Shown here: piece after piece, positions 55,265-64,000 of the stretch
Numbering within the stretch: the first letter of the stretch is position 1
How the letters are laid out: the number at the start of each line of letters is the position of its first letter
Assembly (NCBI RefSeq): GCF_029784155.1
Contig: NC_073692.1
Coordinates: forward strand, 323,637,906-323,701,905
DNA length: 64,000 nt
Reading direction: 5' to 3'
Source of the DNA: Uranotaenia lowii
Lineage: Eukaryota; Arthropoda; Insecta; Diptera; Culicidae
The notes under the pieces: model-generated
The model's input: the letters and a program-made list of their open reading frames with translations, nothing else
What the model was told of the DNA's origin: nothing
The model's database searches: none
Program-made: the position numbers and the translations under genes

Positions 55265-55871
55265 CCCAGCAAACATTTAAGAGGGTATATCGCAGGAACA
55301 ACAGAATTAATCAAACGAATATACCAGATGAAAAGATTGTATTAAACTAACCAAAATAGCATATAGCTATAAAAGTGGAGGCGATATATCTACAATGAAA
55401 AGATTTTAACGATTCGATTTCCCCACAAAAAGCAAAATATACGATTTGAAGTAATTTGAATAAAACGAAAAAAAATATTTCCCCGACCGAGATTTGAACC
55501 CCAGTCTCCGAGTTGTCTGTTCGGTATCTTACCATGATGCCAACTCATCAGTTGAAATGATTCGCGCTATAGCTCTATACGTAAGATTTTCTGTTCACGA
55601 ACCGGTCGAAGGAAGAAAGAAGGGAGGATCGCCCATTTATCGCAAATCAGTTCACTCAAATCGTAAATGTCGAATTAGTGTATTCTCAACTATTTGGAGA
55701 CATATTTACGAATTGACTAAACTGCTATCCGATTCAACTTTTTTTGGGCAAAGCTTGCCGTAAATGAATGATAGAAAATCACTCAATACCAACTTGTTTA
55801 CGGTAATTATTGAAAATGTCTAATTATTCGATTTGGATTATCATTTCTATTACGATATCATGTTAGCTGGG
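55265..55871. mobile_element. MITE with CCCAGCWAACAT ends, 607 bp, inside the R1 remnant
   Basis: The sequence begins CCCAGCAAACATTT (55265) and ends with ATGTTAGCTGGG (55871), inverted ends matching at about 11 of 12 positions. It separates DRQFGF from IDV.NAFN of the R1 polymerase, as expected for an insertion. The interior includes a tRNA-like block at 55490-55560 and GATATATC words. A target duplication is not evident. The ORF at 55494-55763 is not considered a gene. Confidence 0.65.
55490..55560 (-). tRNA. tRNA-like sequence (SINE head or tRNA relic)
   Basis: On the minus strand the segment contains TTGGCATCATGGTAAGATAC (box A-like, D-arm), a CCGAA/CTCGG anticodon-stem-like pair around CAGACAA, and GGGGTTCAAATCTCGGTC (box B-like, T-arm), ending CGGGG. 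The acceptor 5' strand does not pair cleanly, so it is not a functional tRNA gene by eye. It is more likely a tRNA-derived segment in a repeat. Amino-acid identity cannot be assigned. Confidence 0.5.
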
Positions 55872-57124
55872 CTTCTATCGACGATCGACGTTTAGAATGC
55901 CTTCAACAATGCTAGCTGGGAAGCTTTTGCCAAAGAGCTTCACAGGATGCGTGTTCCCAATACCCTCTGCAGGATTATAGGAAGCTTGTACGAAACCGAA
56001 ACTGGGTCACGATCTACTGCCCTAACAGAAGGTGTTTCACAGGGTTCCATACCAGGACCTGTGCTTTGGAATGCCATATATAATGAGGTGTTAACGCTGA
56101 AACTACCAGCAGGTGTGCTGATAGTCGGATTGGCAGAAAATATCAGTGGAGGTTGCAACGGTGTCCGTAGAAAGAGTTGGCATCTGGATGGAGGGAGTTA
56201 AGCTTAAGATTAAGCTCACCATAAAACAGAAGTTCTGCTCGTGACCATCAAAATAGTTGTGCCACACATGGGGATTACCGTTGGAGGACACACGACATCT
56301 TCGAAACAGCAGCTGAAATACTTTGGAGTAATAGTCGTCAATCGCTTAAGTTTTAGTGCGCATGTCAAATACTATTTTGAAAGTGCATCGAAAGTCATCG
56401 ATTCATTGGCCGGGATTATGCCAAACTGTCATGGTCTAAAGAGTAGCAAGATGCGTCTCTTTGCAAGCGTAGCACTGTCAAAACAAAGATACGGTGGAGC
56501 GGCCTGGAGCTCTACCATAGAGGTAGAGCGCAAAAAGTTCCAAATTACGGAGCACTGATCAGCTGATAGCCATGCGAGTTTCCTGCGCATACAGGACCAA
56601 ATCTGCGGATTCAGATTTTGTCATCGCGGACATAATTTCCATCAAAATAATTCTGGCGGAGGGTATGAAGTGTTACGAAGCAAGAGCTGTTAAAAGAGTG
56701 CGTAAAATTTAACGAACAGCGTCAATGCTCAAGTGGCAGGAGCAATAAGACGAATCGAACAACGCAAGATGGTCGCATAGGCTAATCCCGCGACTTTCGA
56801 ACTGGGTAAATCGGAAGTATGGAGAGGTTAACTCCTACCTGACGCAGTTTCTTTCGGGTCATGGGTGCTTTAAACAATACCTTCATCGGTTTAAGCTTAT
56901 CAGTTCGCCTTATTGCCCGATATGCGTAGATATGGAGAAATCGGCAGAACATGCTATCTATATCTGCACCACGTTCATTTCAAGGCGTTAAAAAGGGCCT
57001 CGTAAGAAACCACAATTCTAAAGCAACGCGATCTTAGTGCGCGGTATAACCCTAATCTTATACTCATCTCAGGACCTATACGTGTGGTAGGACTTAAAAG
57101 GTCTCACGTACACAGCTACGATCT

Positions 57125-58080
57125 TTGTTGCAGCAAAACACGATGAAATCCCTGGTTTGGCAAGCCATCTGCACGTGCGGGAAGCGGACGCCCCAAATTT
57201 GTATGGGAATTTCAAAACCTGTGAAATGTTATGCGCTGCAGGCTGAAATTGATCCTAGTCCTAGTACAATATCTCATGCCAAATTTGGGCCAGATCAGAT
57301 CACGGGAAGGGGTCGCTCAACGAGCCTGAAGTTTGTATGAATTTCGAGACATTTTGTTCGGGAGAAACATAAAAAACCAGTTTTTAATCAATAACTTTGG
57401 TTCCCGTCGGCCGATTTCTTAAAGCCTAAATTATGAAAAATATTTCATCCGAAGACTGCATTTCGATACGAGTTAAGATAAAAAAGTTATCAAGCTTCAA
57501 AAATGGGCTAACTATTTTAAGGATGGTATTCATCACTGTTAATGAGTCGGGCGGTCGAACATATTGACGTCTCATAAACAGTGCTGAATACCACCGTTAA
57601 AAAAGTTAGCCCATTTTTGAAGCTTGATAACTTTTTTATCTTAACTCGTATCGAAATGCAGTCTTCGGATGAAATATTTTTCATAATTTAGGCTTTGAGA
57701 AAAACCGTTTTTGAATAAGAAATCGGCAGACGGAAACCAAAGTTATTGATGAAAAACTAGTTTTTCATGTTTCTCCCGAACAAAATGTCTCGACATTCCA
57801 TACAAACTTCAGGCTCGTTGAGCGACCCCTTCCCATGATCCGATCTGGCCCAAATTTGACATGAGATCTTGTACTACGCCAAGGATCAATTTTAGCCTGC
57901 AGCGCATAACTTTTTCAAAAGTCGGGTCATTTGGGGCACTCTAGTGTACATGTAAGAGTGCCTCCAGAAGGAAAGCGGCTGCTTTCTCTTCTGAAGACCC
58001 ACAACGTCCCAACAATCTTTGGCCTCATGCCACTACTCTAAGGACGTGCTGAAGTGGTATGTGGACAGCAACCGCCTGTT
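57125..58080 (+). pseudogene. ITmD37E transposase remnant (element 3) split by a foldback element
   Basis: 57143-57190 encodes MKSLVWQAICTCGKRTP, the segment just after the first catalytic Asp in ITmD37E proteins (compare VWQAI in element 1). After the inverted-repeat insertion the text resumes at about 57940 with VYM-ECLQKE, LKTHNVP-like text and ASCHYSKDVLKWYVDSN at about 58022-58070. The three pieces are frameshifted relative to one another. The Glu region and both element ends were not found, so this is a fragment. Confidence 0.75.
57191..57936. mobile_element. Foldback element, 746 bp, with about 355-bp inverted arms
   Basis: The left arm, starting CCCCAAATTT, and the right arm, ending ATTTGGGG, are near-exact inverses over almost the whole element. 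They share TTATGCGCTGCAGGCT, TCGTTGAGCGACCCCTTCCC (inverse form), TTTTGTTCGGGAGAAACAT, ATTTCATCCGAAGACTGCAT and CAAGCTTCAAAAATGGGCTA. The short centre (about 57545-57572) holds GGGCGGTCGAAC. It interrupts an ITmD37E fragment. Long-arm palindromes of this form are foldback-type transposons or head-to-head duplications of one end. No ORF is convincing. Confidence 0.9.
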
Positions 58081-60420
58081 AAAGTTTGAAGTCAAATTTT
58101 CATGCTGTAAAATAAAATAAAATAAACATGGCTCCTGCGATGTCGAATTTTCGGCCCCTCAATTCGTTGGAAACATGTGGGTACTTCGCATGATATAAGA
58201 AGATCGGCAGTTCCGTGTTCCAATCACTAGTCCCTTTTCGTCGCGTGGGTCTTTGCCGATTTCAATCCGAAATTTCTTGTTCATTACTCGTTGTAAGGTT
58301 TTTTTTCTCAGTAACAGGCTCGCAAAGCTAACCTCACCATGTTGCAGAAGGAGCAGTCGTGATGTTGCAGTTTTGGGTTCCAATCACAACAAGCACGTTG
58401 TTGCACTCCTCACGCACCGCCCTGATATGAAGAACATAGTCGGTGCTTACAGAATTCTGGGTCAAAAATTTTTTATTCAGAGTGCCGTTATAAGATCATA
58501 GGAGCCTATTTATCAAATGGTAACGTCAAAAGTCGTTAAAATCCTCCTAGAGATCTATAACGTGCTAAGAGATCATACTGCTTGCTGAAAAACCCCTTAA
58601 GTGGAACAATTCAATTTCTAAAATTTCTATTTTGAATATTGGTAGGAGGTTTTATAACGTCTGCCATGATAGTTTTTCATTACAGCTTGTTTTATAAAAA
58701 AAAACAAATCAAAAAAAATATTAGAGTTTCATTTTATTTTTCAATTCTTTCCTTCACTAAAACCGGCTAACGGAACATTATGCATTTCTCTTGCAACATC
58801 CTGCCGCTGCTGCCACCAGACGGTTCTGCCTCAAAGTTTAAGCGCAAATTACAGTTGAACTCTGTCCAAGTGTGAGCAGAGCTCGAAAGCCAAGCGATAT
58901 ATCCACATTTAAAATTCGTCCCACACCAAACCTTACTTAAGACCACCAAAGGCAAAGAAAAGCTAGTAGAACCAAAAACAGCTGGGAGAAAAAATAATAC
59001 ACAGCTAACGCCACACTTGATGGTCATAAGAATTTATTGTCAAGCTATCTCCCAGGAAGATGTTTTTTATTCACTTTCAAACTCCTGTCGCCAAGCTGCT
59101 TTCGTCTGTATAGTTTTTGCTTCGTTTTTACTTCTTTTTGCTACTCCTCCAATGACAGACTTTTTGGAAGCTCCTGTTCGCCAACGCAATCAGAGCCCAG
59201 TCACGGAAAAGAGGCTCCAGCTGTGTAATTAAGCCAAGCAATGCCTGCTAAAGACTGGCCAAGTTCCAGCAGGATTTGTTATAATATTGCTCAGCGAAAC
59301 CACCATCACCCCCAACTTTTTCCCGCGATGCCTCCCCCCCCCCCTTTTTTCAGCTAACTAGCTACATAGAGAGTGATCAGATGGCAAATGGAACATTTTA
59401 TGCCGCCACCGTTCAGTTTGTCTAGGGCTGGCCGAAGAGAGCTTATCCTGGGCGGCCCAAGAAAGTGGCCATCAAAAAATAAAAGTTGCGCGAGAATGGT
59501 TGCAGCAAAAATATTTTAATCAGCGCCCTGCCATGCCAAGCCGTAGCTGGACGGCACTTTTTGTGCACACTCGGCTCGCTAAATGCCACACTGAGGCAAA
59601 CTGGGGGAAGGAGGCGCAAAAACGGTTTCGGGTAAGTATTCTCGGCCCTAGCTTAATCCGTGGTAATGACAGGACAATATTTCCGGGTACTCTTCTGCCA
59701 GACGACGGATGTAGTTGTTTTTTCGGTGATTAAAAAGGATGTTTTTAAAATCAGAGCATGCTGCCGGGATTAAGACTGCCTTGGAGTACGAGATACGTTT
59801 TGTAATTTTACGATGAAAATGAACACTTGCTTGATATGACTATAAAGCTACGGCATTAAAATTCTTAATTTCCTTAGCATTTATACAAACTTTTGAAATT
59901 ACAAACAAACACCATTTTTTTCATTCTCACTAATGTTTAAAAAAAAAAGTGAAAACTGTATCTATGAATAAATGTTGTTGCAGTAGAGTTCCCTCATAAA
60001 AAAGATTATCAAAAAGATAGAATTTGCCATAAATTCAGGAGGAAAACTGTCCCGTGTGAATAATCTGATCTGCTGTTACTAAATAAACGTAATCATAAGT
60101 AGGTTTGACCATTAAAACCACGGCTGTACCTCTAATAAATAGTGCTTAGTCACTCCACACATTGCAACTCCGATCGACACCACAAGACGGTGGGTAGAAT
60201 TTCGCGGAATCGTTTAAGACATTATAATGATATATTATTATGCGTCTAATACACGAAATAAACTCGTGGACAGGCAATTCCCAAAATGGCAGTTCTTGGA
60301 GTTAGAATTCACAAAAAGGCATATAATTAATCAAAATTTTCATACAAATAAAAATGTAATATTCTATGTCCCTGTAGTTATCAATAACATTTTAATATGT
60401 GCTGTGCTTGTATAAACAGC
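58081..60420. other. Intergenic DNA; GC-richer at 58130-58500 and 58750-59730
   Basis: Overlapping ORFs on both strands (minus 58159-58383, plus 58253-58501, minus 58767-59027, plus 59017-59232, plus 59500-59733) have no recognisable domain. A C-run lies at 59334-59344. No promoter, tRNA or transposon boundaries could be supported. Confidence 0.35.
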
Positions 60421-60475
60421 AAGGCCGTTTTAAGGGGGGCCAATGGGTGTAATTGCCCCATTCCCCTCCAACCTA
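60421..60475 (+). repeat. Palindromic G/C-rich repeat end (GGCCGT type)
   Basis: AAGGCCGTTTTAAGGGGGGC followed by CAATGGGTGTAATTGCCCCA and TCCCCTCC forms a G-run, small hairpin and C-run arrangement. The same layout occurs at 17644-17685 and 62446-62500. These are probably ends of one transposon superfamily present as separate insertions. The opposite ends were not located. Confidence 0.4.
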
Positions 60476-60503
60476 GGGAGTCACCCGAGAAAAACAATTC
60501 ACA

Positions 60504-61022
60504 TAAGGGGCCGTTCAGATACCACGTGGACAGAAAAATGAGATTTTTTACCCCCTCCTCCCCTCAGTGGACAAGCGTGGACATTTGGCAAACCCCTACA
60601 CCCCTCCTCGGATGTCCACGTGGACAGGTTTGAAATAGTTTTTTTAAATACCTATGTTTTGACAGTTAGGAAACACCACTTTAAGCCTTTTTGTTATTGA
60701 AATGGCTGATTTTGAAAAATACCGAGTAAGAATTTCCTGACATAAATAATTTAAATTTTTTTAAATTTCTGAATTAATTATCATATTTGTCACTTGCTTT
60801 CAAGGAGCTACTAAATGTTCAAACTTTAACTGGAAAGCTTTGCAATTTCAAGATATTTATTAAACATCTTAATATTACTTCACCTTTAGAAAATAATTTG
60901 AAACTAGGTATGTCCACGTGGACATGACCCAAACCCCTACCCCCCTCTACGTGGACAAGCGTGGACATTTCCATACCCCTTCCCCCTCTAAGTTGTCCAC
61001 GTGGTATGTGAACGGCCCCTAA
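60504..61022. mobile_element. PIF/Harbinger-like MITE, 513 bp, TAA target duplication
   Basis: The element, 60507-61019, starts GGGGCCGTTCAGATACCACG and ends with an inverse differing at one base (CGTGGTATGTGAACGGCCCC). It is flanked by TAA on both sides (60504-60506, 61020-61022). The 3-bp TWA duplication and GGGCC-type ends are known PIF/Harbinger traits. Internally the palindrome GTCCACGTGGAC and the phrase GTGGACAAGCGTGGACATTT occur in both halves beside CCCCTACNCCCCTC tracts, so terminal sequence is reiterated. No transposase. Confidence 0.88.
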
Positions 61023-61768
61023 CTTTAATTGTACCAAGTGCTAGAAATCTAGCAGAAGAAATAGAAACCAAAACATCGGAATTTGAACGTAAAATATAAC
61101 AGCTAGGCCCCCCTTGAAAAAATATCTCAAATAGTTTCACTCGAATATAAGCTTAGGGGCCTTCAGTATTGTAGAATTTTTCCCGCATTTATGAAGGCAT
61201 AGCTAATTTAAAAAAAAAAAAAATTGTTCAAATCTGACCATATGATGAGAAATTTATTAAAAATAAAATGTTGAAAAGTCTATTCAGAATTCAGTGACAA
61301 CTCGAAAAAAAAACTCAAGAATGAAGTGAGAAATAATACTACCAATTTCAAAATTTATCGAAACACGTTAGCAACGTTAACATCCTTTTAATTACTTCAA
61401 AATTAAAACATATTTAGATAAAGCTAGCTTTATAAAAATGTTGCCGAAATTGAGTTTTCTGTTCTTTTTTTCCTGTGTATAAATACAGCAAAACACGGAT
61501 TTAATTAAAAAAATTTATGGCAACCAGCCAGACCCTTGTTTTCTTTGCTTGTTCGCTTTACTTGTTCACTTAACTTTGAAAATCCGCATTGATTAAAAAT
61601 TAATTTTAGGAGTTCCCAGCGAATGAAGCATTATGTTTTGAATGTGAAATATTTTCTCAACAATATTACAAACAATAAAAAAAAATTTCAAGCCTTCTAC
61701 GGCGACAAGCATTACTATTTTTTTAAGCTTTGCCAAGATTGATAACCACAAAATCTCTATATAATTAC
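61023..61768. other. AT-rich DNA, nothing recognised
   Basis: A short GGCCCCCCTTG word at about 61104 recalls the G/C-rich repeat ends but has no partner. No coding region is supported before the LINE fragment. Confidence 0.4.
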
Positions 61769-62241
61769 TTTATCAGAATAAAATACAAGCACCATGGAGC
61801 ACTATATGGGAAAACATAAATTATAAAACAATCTCATTCAAAGACCGTGCAATAATTTTTACTTTTCTAAATGACTTGATCCCGAACAAAAATAAATTTA
61901 AACAGTACAACATTGGTAATCTTGCTAACATTAGTTGTGAGTTATGTAATCAAACGGACACAAATGAGCATAAAATTAAAATTTGTCCGAAATCAAAAGT
62001 AATATGGGACTGGTGCTCGTCAATTGTTAAAAATAAGTTCAAAATGAAGTGTCATGATTTGGAGGAAATATTGTTCCATCCGGTATCAGGGAAGTCAAAA
62101 AAATCCAAGGCTTCATTGTGGTTGGAGGAAAAAGCAATTTCTTACAACTTGAGGGTAAAAGAACCCGATTTGTACATTTTTAAGAGAGTTCGGAAACGAA
62201 TTAAATATTTGTTAGTTAACTTATCTATTTATGTTGTTTGA
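61769..62241 (+). pseudogene. 5'-truncated LINE polymerase C-terminus with zinc knuckle
   Basis: From 61769 the frame reads LLYQNKIQAPWSTIWENINY, then SFKDRAIIFTFLNDLIPNKN, and a zinc-knuckle-like CELCNQTDTNEHKIKICPKS (C-x2-C-x7-H-x4-C), followed by IWDWCSS, and stops at 62239-62241. This arrangement (W-x2-I, FxxRxxxFxxxNxxIP, then CCHC) is the C-terminal domain of several LINE clades. A 90-bp 3' UTR and a poly(A)/AAAAAC tail (62332-62391) follow. Upstream there is an in-frame stop and no polymerase core, so the copy is 5'-truncated. The surviving frame is open and could be young. Clade not assigned. Confidence 0.7.
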
Positions 62242-62331
62242 GCTAAACCAGAAGAAGTAGCAGTAGGTCAAGAAGAGAAGGAATGGAATTGTGAATTTTT
62301 GTAAACCCGAACTTTAGTTTTAAATAAATAG

Positions 62332-62397
62332 TATAAAAAAAATAAAAAAAAAATAAAAAAAAACAAAAACAAAAACAAAAACAAAAAAAAAAGAAAA
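62332..62397 (+). repeat. A-rich tail of the LINE fragment
   Basis: AAAAAAAATAAAAAAAAAAT followed by repeated AAAAAC units directly downstream of the 3' UTR marks the retrotransposon 3' end. A target duplication was not identified. Confidence 0.8.
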
Positions 62398-64000
62398 CAT
62401 CTCCCTTTATTATTAAGTATGAATGTCTTAACAATTGCAAGCATGGCCGTAGGAACGGGGGGAGGAAGGGTTGGGGGTTAAGCCCCGCTCCCCCCCATGA
62501 GGATCCAAAACAGCAAGCGAGGTTTTCTACTCTACACTCAAACCAAAACCTCAAAAATCCATCCCAAGTCCAAAATACTGCTACACTTTTTTTAAATTTT
62601 CTCACTAGTTCATCGGAATTCAGGTCTGGACGTTAAATTTTATATAAAACTAAACTCACTTCAGAGATTCCATAACCCTATAACAAAAATTGTATTCCAA
62701 TTTCCGTTTTCCGGATTCTGTACCTAGTTCAAAATTCTAGATTTTCAGTTCGAATAATCATAAGAAATCAGAAATGAAAATTGGCATCATGGGGCATCAT
62801 GCAACAAAGGGGTTAGATGCAACATTTATATAACACCACACTGATTCAATTTTTAATTTAATGTGATAAAGTTTTGTTTTAATGATTACAAAATGATGAT
62901 GTTATAATTTCTTGCATCCTTAGATAATTTTTGTAAGTTTTGATTTTCATTTAAAATTTGAAAAATCAAACAATAAATGAACAATTCATAGCATTTTTCG
63001 ATGCCGTAGAAAACTTCACCTAGTATGATGGATTGGCTTGATAATATCACCTTCAAACTGTATACTGGTTTTCTCATCCTATACCCACACTGTTGATGTA
63101 AAAATATTTTTCCTACAATCACTCTATTTTTCTAAATAAATATTTTTATAATGCGGTTAGATGTCTGGTGTAAAATGCAACAAAATGCAAATCAAAGAAA
63201 CACCTTGTAAATCTCATTTCCATTTGCTGGATTATGATTGTTTTGCATCACGCGTTTGTCAACGTTGAAATTTCTTTCATTCAAACATTATTTTTTATGA
63301 TTTCAGCTTTTACAATTTTTAGTAGTATTGTTTTACCCCTCAATGTATGCAGTATCCTTATTTTCAGAAAAAAAATAGTTTTCTACAAACAAAAACTCAC
63401 TGCAAATGGTGTTTTCATGCGTAATGGTCTTTAAATTATCGCCAAATAATCAAGTACTATACATTTTCGTATGGTTTCAAATGATTTATCATCAAAAACA
63501 AAGTTTTTTGCAAGTTACCCCATTTTCTGAGGAGGATGAAAATCGCATGTTTTTATAAAATTAAAAATAACTGAAGAAACCAATAACTTATTTGACTACG
63601 CCAATTTGATGTCCCATCAACCTTAAAACTTTTTATGCATAAGGAGTATGACAAACTGTGAACATAAGGTTTTTAGAAGCCATTGAAATTGAAAATTGTT
63701 ACATGTTTCCCCAGTTGACGGTACTGATTATGTGTTTCGAACATCTAATTTCAACCTTATTTTTGGTTTTTAAATTAAGTTTTTGTTACAATTAGATTAT
63801 CTGTTTGACAAATTTTTCTGTATTCAATATTTGACGTGAACTCTCTTCTGTTTTAATTTTTTGATACTTCATCACATTACATAAAAAACGATTTTTTTGT
63901 GAATAAGATTATGAAATTGAATTACTATTCATATTTATTTAAAAATTTAATTAAAAATTTAATTTTTTTAGCTGCTCTGGACGTTGGCATATTTGAGAAA
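62398..64000. other. AT-rich DNA with one G/C-rich repeat end
   Basis: At 62446-62500, ATGGCCGTAGGAACGGGGGG, a G-run, GGGGGTTAAGCCCCGCTCCC and a C-run repeat the layout of 17644-17685 and 60421-60475. A phrase GGGGCATCATGCAACAAAGG near 62791, then GGTTAGATGCAACA at 62812, repeated more loosely at 63156-63190, may mark another MITE of the G-ended type. Its other end is not found. No genes are supported. Confidence 0.4.

Larger units (their letters stand above)
55156..56990 (+). pseudogene. R1-clade non-LTR polymerase remnant
   Basis: Plus-strand pieces in order: LGKLLKRIIFNRLTIYTVGK and GLSDRQFGF (55165-55264); a MITE; then IDV-stop-NAFNNASWEAFAK (Lys to stop at motif A), RVPNTLCRIIGSLYETETGS, GVSQGSIPGPVLWN (motif B) and LKLPAGVLIVGLAENI, where the family has FADD-type motif C, so the catalytic pair is lost. 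Then comes HTTSSKQQLKYFGVIVVNRL and, near 56830-56970, FLSGHGCFKQYLHRF followed by a CPIC-like zinc knuckle. R1 elements use this protein for target-primed insertion. This copy is inactive. A smaller copy lies at 43140-44450. Confidence 0.85.

Noticed and set aside
55494..55763. 89-codon plus ORF
   Set aside because: It lies inside a MITE and antisense to a tRNA-like block; no motif.
59017..59232. Two overlapping Cys/Ser/Phe-rich plus ORFs that look like signal peptides
   Set aside because: Short, in two frames of the same strand, no conserved motif; hydrophobicity follows the T-rich composition.
1..64000. CRISPR arrays, bacterial operons, phage or plasmid features
   Set aside because: No regularly spaced identical repeats with unique spacers. 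The composition, introns and transposon families are eukaryotic.

Overview
This is a eukaryotic, AT-rich (roughly two thirds A+T by eye), repeat-dense intergenic window, most likely from a mosquito or a close dipteran. That assignment is an inference. It rests on the transposon community: several ITmD37E mariner-like elements (a group described from mosquitoes), CR1/Jockey-like and R1-clade non-LTR retrotransposons, Transib and hAT elements, many MITEs, and candidate introns of only 57-71 bp. No intact conventional protein-coding gene was recognised, and there are no operons, Shine-Dalgarno sites or CRISPR arrays. Almost every longer ORF is a decayed piece of a transposase or reverse transcriptase.

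Layout. 1-7249: AT-rich DNA with a 1126-bp non-autonomous hAT element (1911-3036). 7250-15137: a four-level nest. A minus-strand non-LTR element (RT-B, 15137-14242 and 7662-7250) was split by a second minus-strand non-LTR element (RT-A, 14241-7663). RT-A carries two plus-strand ITmD37E elements (about 8099-9337 and 11485-13714), and the second of these was split by an 897-bp Transib-like element with CACAGTG ends (11932-12828). 17131-17367: small hAT MITE with a perfect 8-bp target duplication. 20850-21823: G-ended TA-flanked MITE. 22740-23422: GC-richer, with a plausible spliced leader. 23590-26640: a 3051-bp composite Transib-like element with 80-bp inverted ends, a CATTG target duplication, an internal truncated copy and an exon-like cargo.

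28000-35760: MITEs (29003-29217 and probably 29271-29752), a 331-bp tandem duplication, and a long dispersed repeat (31302-35160) built of about 150-bp monomers ending in (ACAG)n and TATATATAGAT. That repeat was interrupted by a retroposed insertion with 26-bp target duplications. A Transib right end and a 38-bp LINE tail insertion follow. 37861-41586: RT-C, a plus-strand relative of RT-A, split by an 852-bp MITE. 43140-44950: decayed R1 piece and a quasi-repetitive tract. 46140-46322 and 48516-48643: hairpin and branched inverted repeats. 51707-52645 and 53171-53697: further inverted-repeat elements. 55156-56990: R1-clade polymerase remnant, split by a MITE carrying a tRNA-like segment. 57125-58080: third ITmD37E remnant, split by a 746-bp foldback element. 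60507-61019: PIF/Harbinger-like MITE. 61769-62391: 5'-truncated non-LTR 3' end with a poly(A) tail.

The sequences do not form a pathway. They record successive insertions, so their relations are chronological: older minus-strand retrotransposons, then mariner insertions, then Transib and MITE insertions. All transposases and reverse transcriptases seen here are inactivated by nonsense codons, frameshifts, deletions or loss of catalytic residues, so any movement of the MITEs would need proteins encoded elsewhere.
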